Shown: piece after piece, positions 14,931-22,553 of the stretch
How positions within the stretch are numbered: position 1 is the first letter of the stretch
Layout: each line of letters starts with the position of its first letter
Translations under genes and position numbers: made by a program
Assembly: GCA_036524675.1 (NCBI GenBank)
Contig: DATDBU010000042.1
Coordinates: forward strand, 1-26,490
From: DATDAW01 sp036524675
GTDB taxonomy: Bacteria > Verrucomicrobiota > Verrucomicrobiia > Chthoniobacterales > DASVRZ01
Direction of reading: 5' to 3'
Length of the DNA: 26,490 bases
The notes under the pieces: model-generated
Told to the model about the DNA's origin: nothing
Seen by the model: only the letters and a program-made list of their open reading frames with translations
Databases searched by the model: none

Positions 14931-16082
14931 TCAGGAATTGAGTTTGGCTCGGATCGCGAGCGCTGTGGAGAGGGCTTCTTCCACATTGGGTTTCAGGACA
15001 CAGAAGTGCCCCATTTTTCGCCCTTTGCGTCCCTCCGATTTCCCATAGAGGTGCAGTCGCGCGTCGGGCTCGGCGAGAACTGGATAAAAGTCGGGAGGTG
15101 TCGCGGGATTCGGCCAGAGGTCGCCGAGGAGATTGACCATCACCACCGGGCTGAGCAAGCGCGTGGAAGAAAACGGGAGGCTGCATACCGCGCGAAGCTG
15201 CTGCTCGAACTGGCTTGTCACGCAGGCGTCGAAGGTGTAATGGCCGGAATTATGGGGGCGGGGAGCGAGTTCGTTAACGAGAAGCTCGTCTTTTGGCGAG
15301 ATGAAAAATTCAACGGCTAGAAGTCCCACCAAATCCAGATCGGCCGCGATTCGGCGGGCGATCGCTTCGGCTTCGGCCGCGAGCTGGAGAGGAATTCGGG
15401 CGGGAACGACGGAGACGTCGAGGATATGATTGCGGTGCAGGTTTTCAGCGACGGGAAAGCTGGAAGTTTCTCCCTGCGCGTTGCGTGCTACAATGGCGGA
15501 GACTTCGGATTGGTGCGTGATCCAGCTCTCCAAAACCGCTTTCCTGGCGGCAAAACGCTCCCAGATTTCATTGGGATCGGCAGGAGCGCTGATTTTGAGC
15601 TGGCCTTTGCCGTCGTAACCGAAATTAGCGGTTTTCAGGACGCATGGCGTGCCGATCTCGTGTAGCGCTGCCGCAAGTTCTGCCGCGGAATGGATGATCC
15701 GAAACGGCGCAACCGGATAGCCGCGGCTGGCGAGAAACTTCTTTTCACGCTCCCGGTTCTGGCAAATGTGCAAGACGCTCCATCGCGGATAGACTGGTTT
15801 TTGGGCGGCAACCCGTTCCACGACTTCCGCTGGGATGTTTTCGAATTCGAAGGTGACAACGTCCACCGATGTAGCGAACGAATCCAGCGCGTCCCTATCC
15901 AGGTAATTTGCGGTGAATTCCCGATCGGAAATCTGCCCCGCCGGACTGTCCGGCTGCGGCTCGAACGTGTAGACGCGATATCCCATTTTCCGGGCAGACA
16001 GGGCAAACATTCGTCCGAGTTGTCCGCCGCCAAGCAGCCCGATAGTCGCGCCGGGAGGAATGGAATTGAGATGACTGCTCAT
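14931..16082 (-). CDS. purK: N5-carboxyaminoimidazole ribonucleotide synthase (PurK)
   Basis: This ATP-grasp enzyme of de novo purine synthesis converts AIR, bicarbonate and ATP to N5-CAIR. The 383-residue product has the N-terminal GLLGGGQLGRM motif (15-25) and the block VTFEFENIP. The ATP-grasp loop is NFGYDGKGQ (153-161), AVEFFIS lies further on, and the highly diagnostic NELAPRPHNSGHYT is in the C-terminal half, followed by MVNLLGD. The frame extends upstream to 16316, but the added 78 residues are Arg-rich and unlike PurK, so the ATG at 16080-16082 is chosen. purE is not adjacent. The gene faces a divergent secreted-protein gene across an 80-bp gap. Confidence 0.95.
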   Translation of the reverse strand: MSSHLNSIPPGATIGLLGGGQLGRMFALSARKMGYRVYTFEPQPDSPAGQISDREFTANYLDRDALDSFATSVDVVTFEFENIPAEVVERVAAQKPVYPRWSVLHICQNREREKKFLASRGYPVAPFRIIHSAAELAAALHEIGTPCVLKTANFGYDGKGQLKISAPADPNEIWERFAARKAVLESWITHQSEVSAIVARNAQGETSSFPVAENLHRNHILDVSVVPARIPLQLAAEAEAIARRIAADLDLVGLLAVEFFISPKDELLVNELAPRPHNSGHYTFDACVTSQFEQQLRAVCSLPFSSTRLLSPVVMVNLLGDLWPNPATPPDFYPVLAEPDARLHLYGKSEGRKGRKMGHFCVLKPNVEEALSTALAIRAKLNS

Positions 16083-16162
16083 GTGGGAATGGATAGATGC
16101 AGAAGGCAAAAGGCTGAAGGCTGAATTTGAAAAATGACGGGTTCTGGCGCACGATCCAGGAC

Positions 16163-16699
16163 ATGTTCTCCCCGCGACCCGTACTCGTCGTTGCCTGTGT
16201 TCTGTTCGCAGGTTTTCTTGAAATGTCCACCGTTCGCGCGCAGACGAACGTCGACAAACTTTATAGCGAAGCTCAGCACGCGTTGATGGCGGGTGACGTC
16301 GAGACTGCGAGCTCAAAATTTCGGGAAATACTCACTCTTTCTCCGAGACACGAAGGGGCAACGAGTTATTTGAAAATGATGGCTGTGAATCAGCAGGGAC
16401 GGAAATCGCAATTGTCCAGAGATCTGGATTCAGTGGTTCTGGAGAAGGTGACATTTAGAAACGCATCTCTGAGCAGCGTCCTGGAATACCTCAAAGTGCA
16501 GGCAGGGAAAGTTTCCGCAGGCAAAGTCATCCCCAGTTTTGTGCTAAAGCTGCCCCAGCGATATGCCGACGAACACTCCGTGACGCTGGACATTTCAAAC
16601 ATCCCGTTCAAGGAAACCCTCAGATATATCGGTGAACTCACGGGGACGAAGTTTGAAGTGCAGGAGTATGCCATCGTCGTTTCCGAGGTGAAAACTTGA
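16163..16699 (+). CDS. small secreted protein with TPR-like and STN/secretin-N-like segments
   Basis: The 178-residue protein has an N-terminal signal sequence (hydrophobic 7-19, likely cleavage after VRA near residue 26). A helical pair like one TPR unit follows (about 30-62: KLYSEAQHALMAGDVETASSKF). The C-terminal part, about 90-175, looks like a secretin/TonB short N-terminal (STN-like) fold: a strand with VTFRNASLSSVLEYL, then VTLDISNIPFKETLRYIGELTG and a last strand EYAIVV. In secretins and type IV pilus proteins such domains are oligomerisation rings. Here it stands alone with no secretin barrel. The TTG at 16127 would add 12 residues, but the ATG at 16163 fits the signal peptide. It lies 33 bp ahead of ffh. 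The function is unknown. Confidence 0.65.
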   Translation: MFSPRPVLVVACVLFAGFLEMSTVRAQTNVDKLYSEAQHALMAGDVETASSKFREILTLSPRHEGATSYLKMMAVNQQGRKSQLSRDLDSVVLEKVTFRNASLSSVLEYLKVQAGKVSAGKVIPSFVLKLPQRYADEHSVTLDISNIPFKETLRYIGELTGTKFEVQEYAIVVSEVKT

Positions 16700-16732
16700 G
16701 TTGCGGAATTTTGGGATTACTGGTCCTGCCGA

Positions 16733-18064
16733 ATGTTTTCCCAGCTTTCCGACAAACTTCAGGATATTTTCAAAGACCTGCGCGGTCACGGCACGATTTC
16801 GGAGACAAACGTTAACGACGCCATGCGTCAGGTGCGCCTCGCTTTGCTAGAGGCCGATGTGCATTTTCAGGTCGCAAAAGATTTCATTGCGAAGGTCAAA
16901 GAAAAAGCCCTCGGACAGGACGTTTTGCGGAGCGTCACGCCGGGGCAGCAGATTGTTAAGATTTTTCACGACGAGCTGACAGTGCTGCTCGGCGGTGACG
17001 CGGCCCCACTGAATCTCGAAAAGCCAGCCCGAATTTTGATGGTCGGTCTCAATGGTGCCGGCAAAACAACTTCTTCTGCAAAACTGGCGCGCCTTTTAAA
17101 GAAACAGGGACGCGCTCCTGTCCTCATTGCCTGCGATTTGCATCGCCCGGCGGCGATTGATCAGCTTGTCACTCTCGCAGGACAGGTCGGGGTTCCGGTT
17201 TTTCGGCCGACTCCTGGCGAAACCGATGTTTTGAAGGTTGCCCGTGAAGCGTCGGCGTGGGCGCGTGAAAACGGCAATGTCGAGATCTATGACACCGCGG
17301 GGCGCCAGGAAATCGACGAGCCACTTGTCCTGGAGCTCAAGCGTGTCGTCGAATTCCTTCAGCCGAAGGAAGTGTTGCTCGTTGCCGATTCGGCAACGGG
17401 TCAGCAGGCAGTGAGTGTTGCGACGCACTTCCATGAGGCCCTGGGGCTTACGGGTCTGGTTCTGACGAAGCTCGATGGCGATGCCCGCGGTGGCGCGGCG
17501 CTTTCGATGCGGTCGGTGACTCAACGGCCGATCAAGTTTGCCGGTGTCGGTGAAAAGATCGATCAGTTCGAAGCGTTTGTGCCGGATCGTCTCGCCGGGC
17601 GGATTCTAGGGATGGGCGACATCGTCGGGTTGGTCGAACGGGCCGCGGAAGCGATCGATCAGGAAGAAGCCGAGCGCATGGAAAAGAAACTGCGCACGGC
17701 CAGTTTCGACCTCAATGACTTTCTCGGGACATTTAAGATGATCCGAAAATTGGGTCCGTTGGAAAATGTGCTTGGCATGCTGCCCGGAATGGGTAACCTA
17801 AAAGGCTTTTCCGTTGACGAGAAACAGATGAAACGGGTGGAGGCCATCGTGCTGTCGATGACCTTGAAGGAGCGGACGAATCCGGACATTTTGAATGCCC
17901 GGAGGCGCCAGCGAATCGCCCGGGGCAGTGGAGTATCGGTTACGGAAGTAAACACGCTTTTGAACCAGTTTGGTCAAATGCGGAAAATGATGAAGAACGT
18001 GGGCAATATGAAACGACTGATGGCTTCCCCACGTGGAGCCGGGATGTTAAACAAGTTTAGATAG
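16733..18064 (+). CDS. ffh: signal recognition particle protein Ffh
   Basis: Ffh is the GTPase of the bacterial signal recognition particle. It binds 4.5S RNA and signal sequences and hands ribosomes to FtsY at the membrane. The 443-residue product has an N-domain helix bundle (1-95, including ALLEADVHFQVAKDF). The G-domain carries GLNGAGKTT (105-113), CDLHRPAAIDQL, YDTAGRQ and TKLDGDARGG. The methionine-rich M-domain contains GMLPGMGNLKGF, the RNA-binding segment RRRQRIARGSGVSVTEVN, and QMRKMMKNVGNM near the end. The length is normal. The rpsP gene follows after only 8 bp, the classic ffh-rpsP pairing. No strong ribosome site is visible before the ATG. Confidence 0.98.
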   Translation: MFSQLSDKLQDIFKDLRGHGTISETNVNDAMRQVRLALLEADVHFQVAKDFIAKVKEKALGQDVLRSVTPGQQIVKIFHDELTVLLGGDAAPLNLEKPARILMVGLNGAGKTTSSAKLARLLKKQGRAPVLIACDLHRPAAIDQLVTLAGQVGVPVFRPTPGETDVLKVAREASAWARENGNVEIYDTAGRQEIDEPLVLELKRVVEFLQPKEVLLVADSATGQQAVSVATHFHEALGLTGLVLTKLDGDARGGAALSMRSVTQRPIKFAGVGEKIDQFEAFVPDRLAGRILGMGDIVGLVERAAEAIDQEEAERMEKKLRTASFDLNDFLGTFKMIRKLGPLENVLGMLPGMGNLKGFSVDEKQMKRVEAIVLSMTLKERTNPDILNARRRQRIARGSGVSVTEVNTLLNQFGQMRKMMKNVGNMKRLMASPRGAGMLNKFR

Positions 18065-18072
18065 AGAAGAAT

Positions 18073-18330
18073 ATGGCAGTTTCCATACGTTTGCGCCGGG
18101 AAGGTTCGCTGAACCACCCCTATTATCGTGTTGTGGTGGCGGATTCCCGCAGCCCGCGTGATGGCAAGTTCATCGAGTTGATTGGCAAATACGACCCGAA
18201 ACGGGCCGGCGACAATGCCAGCATCGACCTGCCTCGCGTTGACTATTGGCTCTCCTGTGGTGCCCAGCCGAGCGACACGGTCAAGAGCCTCATCAAAAAA
18301 GAGCGCAAAAAGACTCCTGTTGCCGCTTAA
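18073..18330 (+). CDS. rpsP: 30S ribosomal protein S16
   Basis: S16 is an assembly protein of the 30S subunit. The 85-residue product begins MAVSIRLRREGSLNHPYYRV and contains the typical VVADSRSPRDGKFIELIGKYDP block. RVDYWLSCGAQPSDTVKSL follows, and the end is a basic tail. The size and motif order are standard. It is cotranscribed with ffh (8-bp gap). Unlike in many bacteria, rimM and trmD do not follow. A strong intrinsic terminator lies 43 bp downstream, ending the operon here. Confidence 0.98.
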   Translation: MAVSIRLRREGSLNHPYYRVVVADSRSPRDGKFIELIGKYDPKRAGDNASIDLPRVDYWLSCGAQPSDTVKSLIKKERKKTPVAA

Positions 18331-18373
18331 TCGCAGGCTGGGATCGTTTTAACTCGTTCAAAGAGACTTTCAA

Positions 18374-18416
18374 CAGGCAAGGCGCCGTAAACAGCGGCGC
18401 CTTGCCTGTCTTTGTT
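18374..18416 (+). terminator. strong intrinsic terminator after rpsP
   Basis: A perfect 14-bp GC-rich stem runs from CAGGCAAGGCGCCG at 18374-18387 to its exact inverse complement at 18395-18408, with a 7-base loop TAAACAG. A TCTTTGTT tail follows. It ends the ffh-rpsP unit. On the minus strand it lies downstream of the membrane-protein gene that stops at 18513, but there no T-run follows the stem. Confidence 0.9.
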
Positions 18417-18512
18417 GGCTCAGCCAGCTAATCGGGGAACGCTTCGACGCGAGGCAAGACGAAGTACGAGGAGGAAAGGACGCTTGTCAGGTTTTTACTA
18501 CCACGCAGCCTG

Positions 18513-19334
18513 CTATAGGCGCACGACGTCCCGCAAGAACTGGCACCAAATATAAAACAATCCGCGCCACGAGTACCGGAGTTTGCCTTCGTTGGTTTTG
18601 GTAAGGACACCAGCACGCAGATTGTGGTCGAGTTGTGCGTAGAGTTCCTTTTGCATCGCCGCCTGCATTTCTTCCGGCGTGAGAGGAACGACATCCGCGA
18701 GGGTGATGCCTTTCTTATCCAGAAGGTGTTGATGCGCTTCGAGCATTTGACTAAAACTCAGCCCGGCCCGCACGCGGCTCACAGTCACCGCAGGTGCAAA
18801 CTTTAGAGCACTGGAAAACGGATAATTCCACGTCGTCCAGAGCTTTCCGTCCGAGGTTCGCGTGGAAATCATGAGGTAAAAGAATGCGAGCTGTTCCTGG
18901 TCAACAAGACAAATGGCTCCCTGAAGGCGATCCTCTTCCCGGTAAAAAAGGCGGAAAAACTGAGAATGATTCTCCCAGTCCCAGCCCGCATCGTCCAAAT
19001 ACGCAAATCCATTCTCCTCAATTTCTTCCGTCAAATCGTCGAGATCTGGGAAGAGATCCCGTGACGGCGGGCGCCTGGCGCTTAGCTTCTTGTCGGCCGG
19101 TAACCGCAGACGCCGAATACGTGTGAGGATTTCCAGCCATGGCAACAGCAGCCATGTGCTTACGCACAAAATACCCATAATCCAGCTGTCACCTGGCAAA
19201 TAGCCGATCAAAAAAGAGGTCGTCAGCAGGCAGATCAGCCCCAACTTTTGTGCAATCGGATGGGCGATTGTTCGGAAGGCCAGGCTTAAAACGGCCATTC
19301 CGATGATCAGGATGAGCGCAGGATAAAACGACAT
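18513..19334 (-). CDS. uncharacterised membrane protein with cytoplasmic domain
   Basis: I do not recognise the family of this 273-residue protein. Three hydrophobic helices lie at about 4-22, 31-47 and 50-68. A basic stretch (RIRRLRLPADKK) follows, suggesting the remaining 200 residues are cytoplasmic. That part has an acidic segment (DLFPDLDDLTEEIEENG), aromatic-rich strands such as WDWENHSQFFRLFYREE and LWTTWNYPF, and a C-terminal helical half containing a PLTPEEMQAAMQKELYAQLDH segment. Nothing indicates a catalytic site. The ATG at 19332-19334 is chosen because the hydrophobic N-terminus begins there and it follows the glutaredoxin stop by four bases, so the two are coupled. It is the last gene of a six-gene minus-strand run. 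Confidence 0.7.
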   Translation of the reverse strand: MSFYPALILIIGMAVLSLAFRTIAHPIAQKLGLICLLTTSFLIGYLPGDSWIMGILCVSTWLLLPWLEILTRIRRLRLPADKKLSARRPPSRDLFPDLDDLTEEIEENGFAYLDDAGWDWENHSQFFRLFYREEDRLQGAICLVDQEQLAFFYLMISTRTSDGKLWTTWNYPFSSALKFAPAVTVSRVRAGLSFSQMLEAHQHLLDKKGITLADVVPLTPEEMQAAMQKELYAQLDHNLRAGVLTKTNEGKLRYSWRGLFYIWCQFLRDVVRL

Positions 19335-19338
19335 TGAA

Positions 19339-19620
19339 TTATGCGGCTGGCGAGTCCGCAATTGCCGCCGAAGGGAGTATCCCATGCTTGTGCAGGAATT
19401 TCTCTAACTCTTCAGGTCCAAAATCGGGAAGGATCTTGTCGTCCACGACGAGAGTCGGCACATAACGTTGTCCTGATATGCGTTTCATGTGCTCGAACGC
19501 CTGGTAATTTCGTAACACGTCAATCTCTGTATACGCGTATCCATGCTCATCGAGATAACGCTCGGCGGCAACGCACCACGGACAGTTTTTTTTAACGTAA
19601 AGAACGAGTTCGGAAGCCAC
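19339..19620 (-). CDS. glutaredoxin-like thioltransferase
   Basis: The 93-residue thioredoxin-fold protein has the dithiol motif CPWC (C13, C16) and the cis-proline turn YVPTLVV (P55). It ends in a helix EELEKFLHKHG. It would reduce disulphides or glutathione mixed disulphides in the cytoplasm. The sequence resembles the NrdH/GrxC-sized bacterial glutaredoxins rather than the monothiol type. The start is GTG at 19618-19620: an ATG just upstream is followed in frame by a stop. It lies 55 bp after folC, and the membrane-protein gene follows with a 4-bp gap. Confidence 0.88.
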   Translation of the reverse strand: MASELVLYVKKNCPWCVAAERYLDEHGYAYTEIDVLRNYQAFEHMKRISGQRYVPTLVVDDKILPDFGPEELEKFLHKHGILPSAAIADSPAA

Positions 19621-19675
19621 GCCGCGACTAGAGACGCATCGCGGTCACGTGTCAACACGTCAGGAAACTACCAAT

Positions 19676-20917
19676 TTATTGATTTCCTACTTCAGGAAGC
19701 TCTGTTTCGTCCAAAAGTGCCAGTGCTTCCCCTACTAAAAACAAACTGCCAGTGATCAAAATGGGACCAGAACATTGTCCCAAAGCCGATTTTAACGAAT
19801 CTGCGGCCTTCACGAATTGCACGCCGGCATCACGCAATTGATTCGCAAGGACTTCAGGATGAACGCCCCGCTGGCTCCGTACCGGGACAGTGACGAATTC
19901 GCGGCCGATTGGGACCAGTTCACGGACGATGCCGGCGGCATCTTTGTCGGCAAGCAGCCCAATGACGACGGTTGGTTTTGCGTCGCCAAAAGCTTCCCGC
20001 CAGGTCTGGGAAAGACGCGCCGAAGCCGCTGGATTGTGCGCCCCGTCAAGAATAATTTGTCCATTGGCGGCCAATTGAAATCGCCCCGGCCAGCTTACGG
20101 AAGACAACCCTTTCCGGATGGCGCCGAAGTCGACTTCCAATCCGGCTGCCTGAATGGCGCGCAGGGCGAGGGCGGCGTTCCAAGCCTGGTGCGAACCGGC
20201 GAGGGCGATCGAGAGATGCGGCAAAGGTTGATCTACAACCGTTAACCGAGCATTTTGCTGAGAAGCGGCGTCCTGAATAACGTCAAGTATTTCAGATGCT
20301 TGCGTTAGAGCGATGGTCGGAACGCCGGATTTGATAATGCCAGCCTTTTCGGCAGCGATCTGAGCCAGCGTATTGCCGAGCCATTGAGTGTGATCGAGGT
20401 CGATCTGGGTAATTACTGAAACGGAAGGGGCGATGATGTTCGTTGCATCGAGGCGGCCACCCATTCCTGTTTCGGCAACCAGTACGTTCACTTGCGAGTC
20501 TTTGAAGATTCGCAGCGCCAGCGCAGTCGTTATTTCGAAAAAGGTTGGGTGCGGCTCCCAGCTTGCGACGAGGTCGCGGATTTGATTCAGACCGGCAGTA
20601 ATCAACTCATCAGAAACCGGTTGCCCATCGATTTGGATACGTTCGTTGAAACGTACCAAATGCGGCGACGTGAAAAGTCCCGTCTTGAAGCCGGCGGCTC
20701 GGGCGATGGACTCGACCATGGCGCACGTGGAGCCCTTGCCATTTGTGCCGGCGACGTGAATGACCTTACAGTTTTTGGGCGGAAATGCATCCAACGCCTC
20801 AGCGAGACGGCTGATGTTTTCGAGACCCAGCTTAACGCCAAAAAGTTGCGTGTTGTACAGCCAGTCGAGTGACTCCCGATACGTTGATACGTTTGTGATC
20901 TGGCCCGTGAAAGACAC
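19676..20917 (-). CDS. folC: folylpolyglutamate/dihydrofolate synthase FolC
   Basis: This ATP-dependent ligase adds glutamate to dihydropteroate and/or folates. The 413-residue Mur-ligase-fold protein has YRESLDWLYNTQLFGVKLGL near the N-terminus, and the P-loop GTNGKGST at 57-64. The omega-loop region TSPHLVRFNERI is present, as are ETGMGGRLDATN, the Mg-binding VITQIDLDHTQWLG, AAEKAGIIK and, in the C-terminal domain, LDGAHNPAA. All diagnostic blocks are in order and the length is normal. It follows accD by 12 bp, the common accD-folC pairing, which suggests one transcript. Confidence 0.96.
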   Translation of the reverse strand: MSFTGQITNVSTYRESLDWLYNTQLFGVKLGLENISRLAEALDAFPPKNCKVIHVAGTNGKGSTCAMVESIARAAGFKTGLFTSPHLVRFNERIQIDGQPVSDELITAGLNQIRDLVASWEPHPTFFEITTALALRIFKDSQVNVLVAETGMGGRLDATNIIAPSVSVITQIDLDHTQWLGNTLAQIAAEKAGIIKSGVPTIALTQASEILDVIQDAASQQNARLTVVDQPLPHLSIALAGSHQAWNAALALRAIQAAGLEVDFGAIRKGLSSVSWPGRFQLAANGQIILDGAHNPAASARLSQTWREAFGDAKPTVVIGLLADKDAAGIVRELVPIGREFVTVPVRSQRGVHPEVLANQLRDAGVQFVKAADSLKSALGQCSGPILITGSLFLVGEALALLDETELPEVGNQ

Positions 20918-20929
20918 TTTTGTGGGTAG

Positions 20930-21778
20930 TTATTTTGATCCCAGATAGCCCAACACCTTCCCCAGTGTGTTGCGCATTTTGGTGCGATGACAAATGAAAT
21001 CGATGAGCCCATGCTGCTCCAGGAACTCGGCGGTCTGGAACCCGGGTGGCAGCTCCTGGTGTGTTGTCTCGCGGATAACACGCGGGCCAGCGAAGCCGAT
21101 CATGCATTTTGGTTCGGCGATAATAAGGTCGCCGAGAGAAGCATAACTCGCCATCACTCCGGCAGTTGTGGGATTGGTGAGAACCGAAATATAGGGTAAG
21201 CCGGCCTGCGCGTGGCGGGCGAGAGCGCCGCTTGTTTTGGCCATTTGCATGAGACTGAGCATGCCTTCGTACATGCGCGCGCCTCCCGAGGCTGAAATGA
21301 TGATGACCGGAATGCGCTCCTGCGTGCCGCGTTCGATCATGCGTGTGATTTTTTCACCGACGACACAGCCCATGGTCGCCGCAAGAAAGGCGAAATCCAT
21401 TACGGCAATACCCACACGATGCGCTTTGATGGAGCCAAGGCCGGTGGTCACAGCATCCACGAGACCGGTTTTCTTTCTGTAGCTGTTGAGCCTGTCGGTG
21501 TACGTGGCGACGCCGGTAAACTTTAGGGTGTCGACGGATTCCATCTCTGCGTCCATCTCTGTAAACGACCCGGAATCCAGCAGTTGTGCGATACGTTCTT
21601 TGGCGCCCTGGGTGAAATGGTGATCACATTTTGGACAAACCTGGCTGTTTTGCTCGAGTTCCAGCGTGTGAATGACCTCGCCGCAACTCGGACATTTCCG
21701 CCAAAGCCCTTCGGGCATATCCTTCTTTTTAATGATGTTGTCGAGGCGGATGATTTTGGGTTTGGAGAAAATGCCCAT
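20930..21778 (-). CDS. accD: acetyl-CoA carboxylase carboxyltransferase subunit beta
   Basis: AccD is the zinc-bearing beta subunit of the carboxyltransferase that makes malonyl-CoA for fatty-acid synthesis. It pairs with AccA, which is encoded elsewhere. The 282-residue product has the N-terminal zinc ribbon CPSC...CPKC (C29, C32, C48, C51) after LWRKC. The crotonase-like carboxyltransferase core contains SASGGARMYEG, QMAKTSGALARH, LTNPTTAGVMASYA, and GFAGPRVIRETTHQELPPGFQTAEFL. The frame runs upstream to 21883 through comF, but the ATG at 21776-21778 gives the family N-terminus MGIFSKPK. It lies 31 bp after comF and 12 bp before folC. Confidence 0.97.
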   Translation of the reverse strand: MGIFSKPKIIRLDNIIKKKDMPEGLWRKCPSCGEVIHTLELEQNSQVCPKCDHHFTQGAKERIAQLLDSGSFTEMDAEMESVDTLKFTGVATYTDRLNSYRKKTGLVDAVTTGLGSIKAHRVGIAVMDFAFLAATMGCVVGEKITRMIERGTQERIPVIIISASGGARMYEGMLSLMQMAKTSGALARHAQAGLPYISVLTNPTTAGVMASYASLGDLIIAEPKCMIGFAGPRVIRETTHQELPPGFQTAEFLEQHGLIDFICHRTKMRNTLGKVLGYLGSK

Positions 21779-21809
21779 GAAATTGGAGGTGGATATCTGG
21801 AAAACAGGC

Positions 21810-22553
21810 CTAACCGCGCGCGACACAGATAGCGCGAACCGATGCGGCCCCTGCGTTGCGAAGGACGCGGGCACATTCGTCAAGCGTGGAACCGGTGGTC
21901 AAAACGTCATCGACCAATAAGAGATGCAAAGAACGCACGTTGGAACCTTTGCGTATTTGGAAGGCATTGCGCAAGTTTTCCATGCGTTCGGCCCGGTCGA
22001 ATGCGGTTTGAGTCTGGGTATGGCGTACGCGCCGGAGGGCACGGAGGATGGGAATTTCCGTCTTCTCGGCAAGGACTTCGCAGAGAAGTTCGGCTTGATT
22101 GTAACCGCGCTCGCGGCGGCGACGGTGGAATAGTGGGACAGGCACGAATGCGTCAGGCTTCTTGCATTTAATCCGCTCATCCTGAAAAGTTTCCATCAGC
22201 CATTCACCAAGTTGGCGCCGTAAGTATTCCTGGCGATGGTACTTGAAGCGAAGGATGAGGTCGCGAACGATGCCTCGTGCCTGGCAGGCGGCCACGGCGC
22301 AGTCGAAGTAAAAATCGTGTTGCGCACAATTCGGACACACGAATTTTTGGTCGATCTCACCGTCGAATACGTGCGAACACCGCTCACATCGAGGCGGAAC
22401 AATCCGCCAAGCTCCACGAGCGCAATCGTCGCAAAGCCATCCATCGTCCAGATCTGCGCGGCAGGAAACGCAGACCCGAGGAAAGAACAGCCCTGAGGCA
22501 GTCGCTGCAGCGGATTTTAGAAAGCGCGGGATTTGCTGCGCAAAACGCTCCAT
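21810..22553 (-). CDS. ComF-family phosphoribosyltransferase-like protein
   Basis: The 247-residue ComF family protein has an N-terminal region with four CxxC pairs (C28/C31, C41/C44, C56/C59 and C73/C76), which form double zinc ribbons. The PRTase fold follows: DAFVPVPLFHRRRRERGYNQAELL, then the PRPP-binding LLLVDDVLTTGST at about 211-223. Members take part in natural transformation in some bacteria, where ComF acts with DprA and PriA. In others their role is unclear. The ATG at 22553 is chosen, although the frame continues to 22622. Either way the start lies inside the end of the upstream protease gene (37-bp overlap), which implies translational coupling. accD follows after 31 bp. Confidence 0.88.
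   Translation of the reverse strand: MERFAQQIPRFLKSAAATASGLFFPRVCVSCRADLDDGWLCDDCARGAWRIVPPRCERCSHVFDGEIDQKFVCPNCAQHDFYFDCAVAACQARGIVRDLILRFKYHRQEYLRRQLGEWLMETFQDERIKCKKPDAFVPVPLFHRRRRERGYNQAELLCEVLAEKTEIPILRALRRVRHTQTQTAFDRAERMENLRNAFQIRKGSNVRSLHLLLVDDVLTTGSTLDECARVLRNAGAASVRAICVARG

Noticed and set aside
14927..14940. CAATTC/GAATTG palindrome between dus and purK
   Set aside because: The two-base centre cannot form a stable hairpin loop and there is no T-run, so it is not called a terminator.
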